Shown piece by piece: positions 63,976-64,000 of a DNA stretch of 64,000 nt. The DNA is from JBDWFY01 sp964291365. Its GTDB lineage: Bacteria > Pseudomonadota > Alphaproteobacteria > Rhizobiales > Stappiaceae. The stretch lies in assembly GCA_964291365.2 (NCBI GenBank), contig OZ220016.1, forward strand, positions 1 through 64,000, given 5' to 3'. Below the pieces are notes generated by a model. That model was not told where the DNA came from. It saw only the letters and a list, made by a program, of their open reading frames with translations, and searched no databases. Position numbers and translations under genes: made by a program. The stretch's first letter is position 1; each line of letters begins with the position of its first letter.

Positions 63976-64000
63976 GTAAGATTTAGGGGGTCAAAGGTCG

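Overview
This window looks like heterochromatin-like or otherwise gene-poor DNA from an animal nuclear genome. There are no operons, no bacterial signals and no convincing long coding region. It is built from tandem satellites and short non-autonomous DNA transposons with inverted ends. The short CCACGCCC blocks, the abundance of TGTACATG and the density of miniature hairpin elements suggest a sponge-like (demosponge) or other early-branching metazoan genome, but that is only an impression from sequence style.

Layout. (1) 1-35720 is one huge satellite field made of two related sequence types. Type A is a ~75-bp monomer. Type B is a looser caacagattcaac-rich array punctuated by a conserved ~60-bp block. 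The first ~10 kb is duplicated at 24448-32503, and the two copies differ mainly in the copy number of internal tandem blocks (876 bp = 2 x 438, and 1082 bp). A perfect 137-bp palindrome and a 386-bp inverted-repeat transposon are inserted in the satellite. (2) 35721-39400 holds a foldback element (about 36165-38735). Its long inverted arms surround degenerate internal repeats and a TG-rich core. (3) 39395-40815 is a ~170-bp minisatellite packed with the imperfect palindrome AGATGTGCCATCT. (4) 40816-46954 is mostly single-copy-looking DNA with a TTAA-flanked miniature element, a GT microsatellite and a 3.4-kb nest of inverted repeats. (5) 46955-48881 carries an arm of a second foldback copy and two TIR elements. 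(6) 48895-60830 is a ~12-kb CA-rich minisatellite (unit about 46-48 bp), interrupted by four different transposon-like insertions, one with a degenerate tRNA-like sequence. (7) 60831-64000 is unique-looking sequence with one further short element and a few weak exon candidates.

The most interesting structural link is between (2) and (5)-(6). The reverse complement of the foldback core contains the same cacataaaggtac unit that makes up the 12-kb minisatellite. An arm of the same foldback family, in the matching reversed orientation, lies just upstream of that minisatellite. This suggests that the large array grew from the core of a foldback transposon. No complete protein-coding gene can be annotated with confidence. 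Long open frames inside the satellites are by-products of a monomer length divisible by three or of stop-poor CA/TG repeats.
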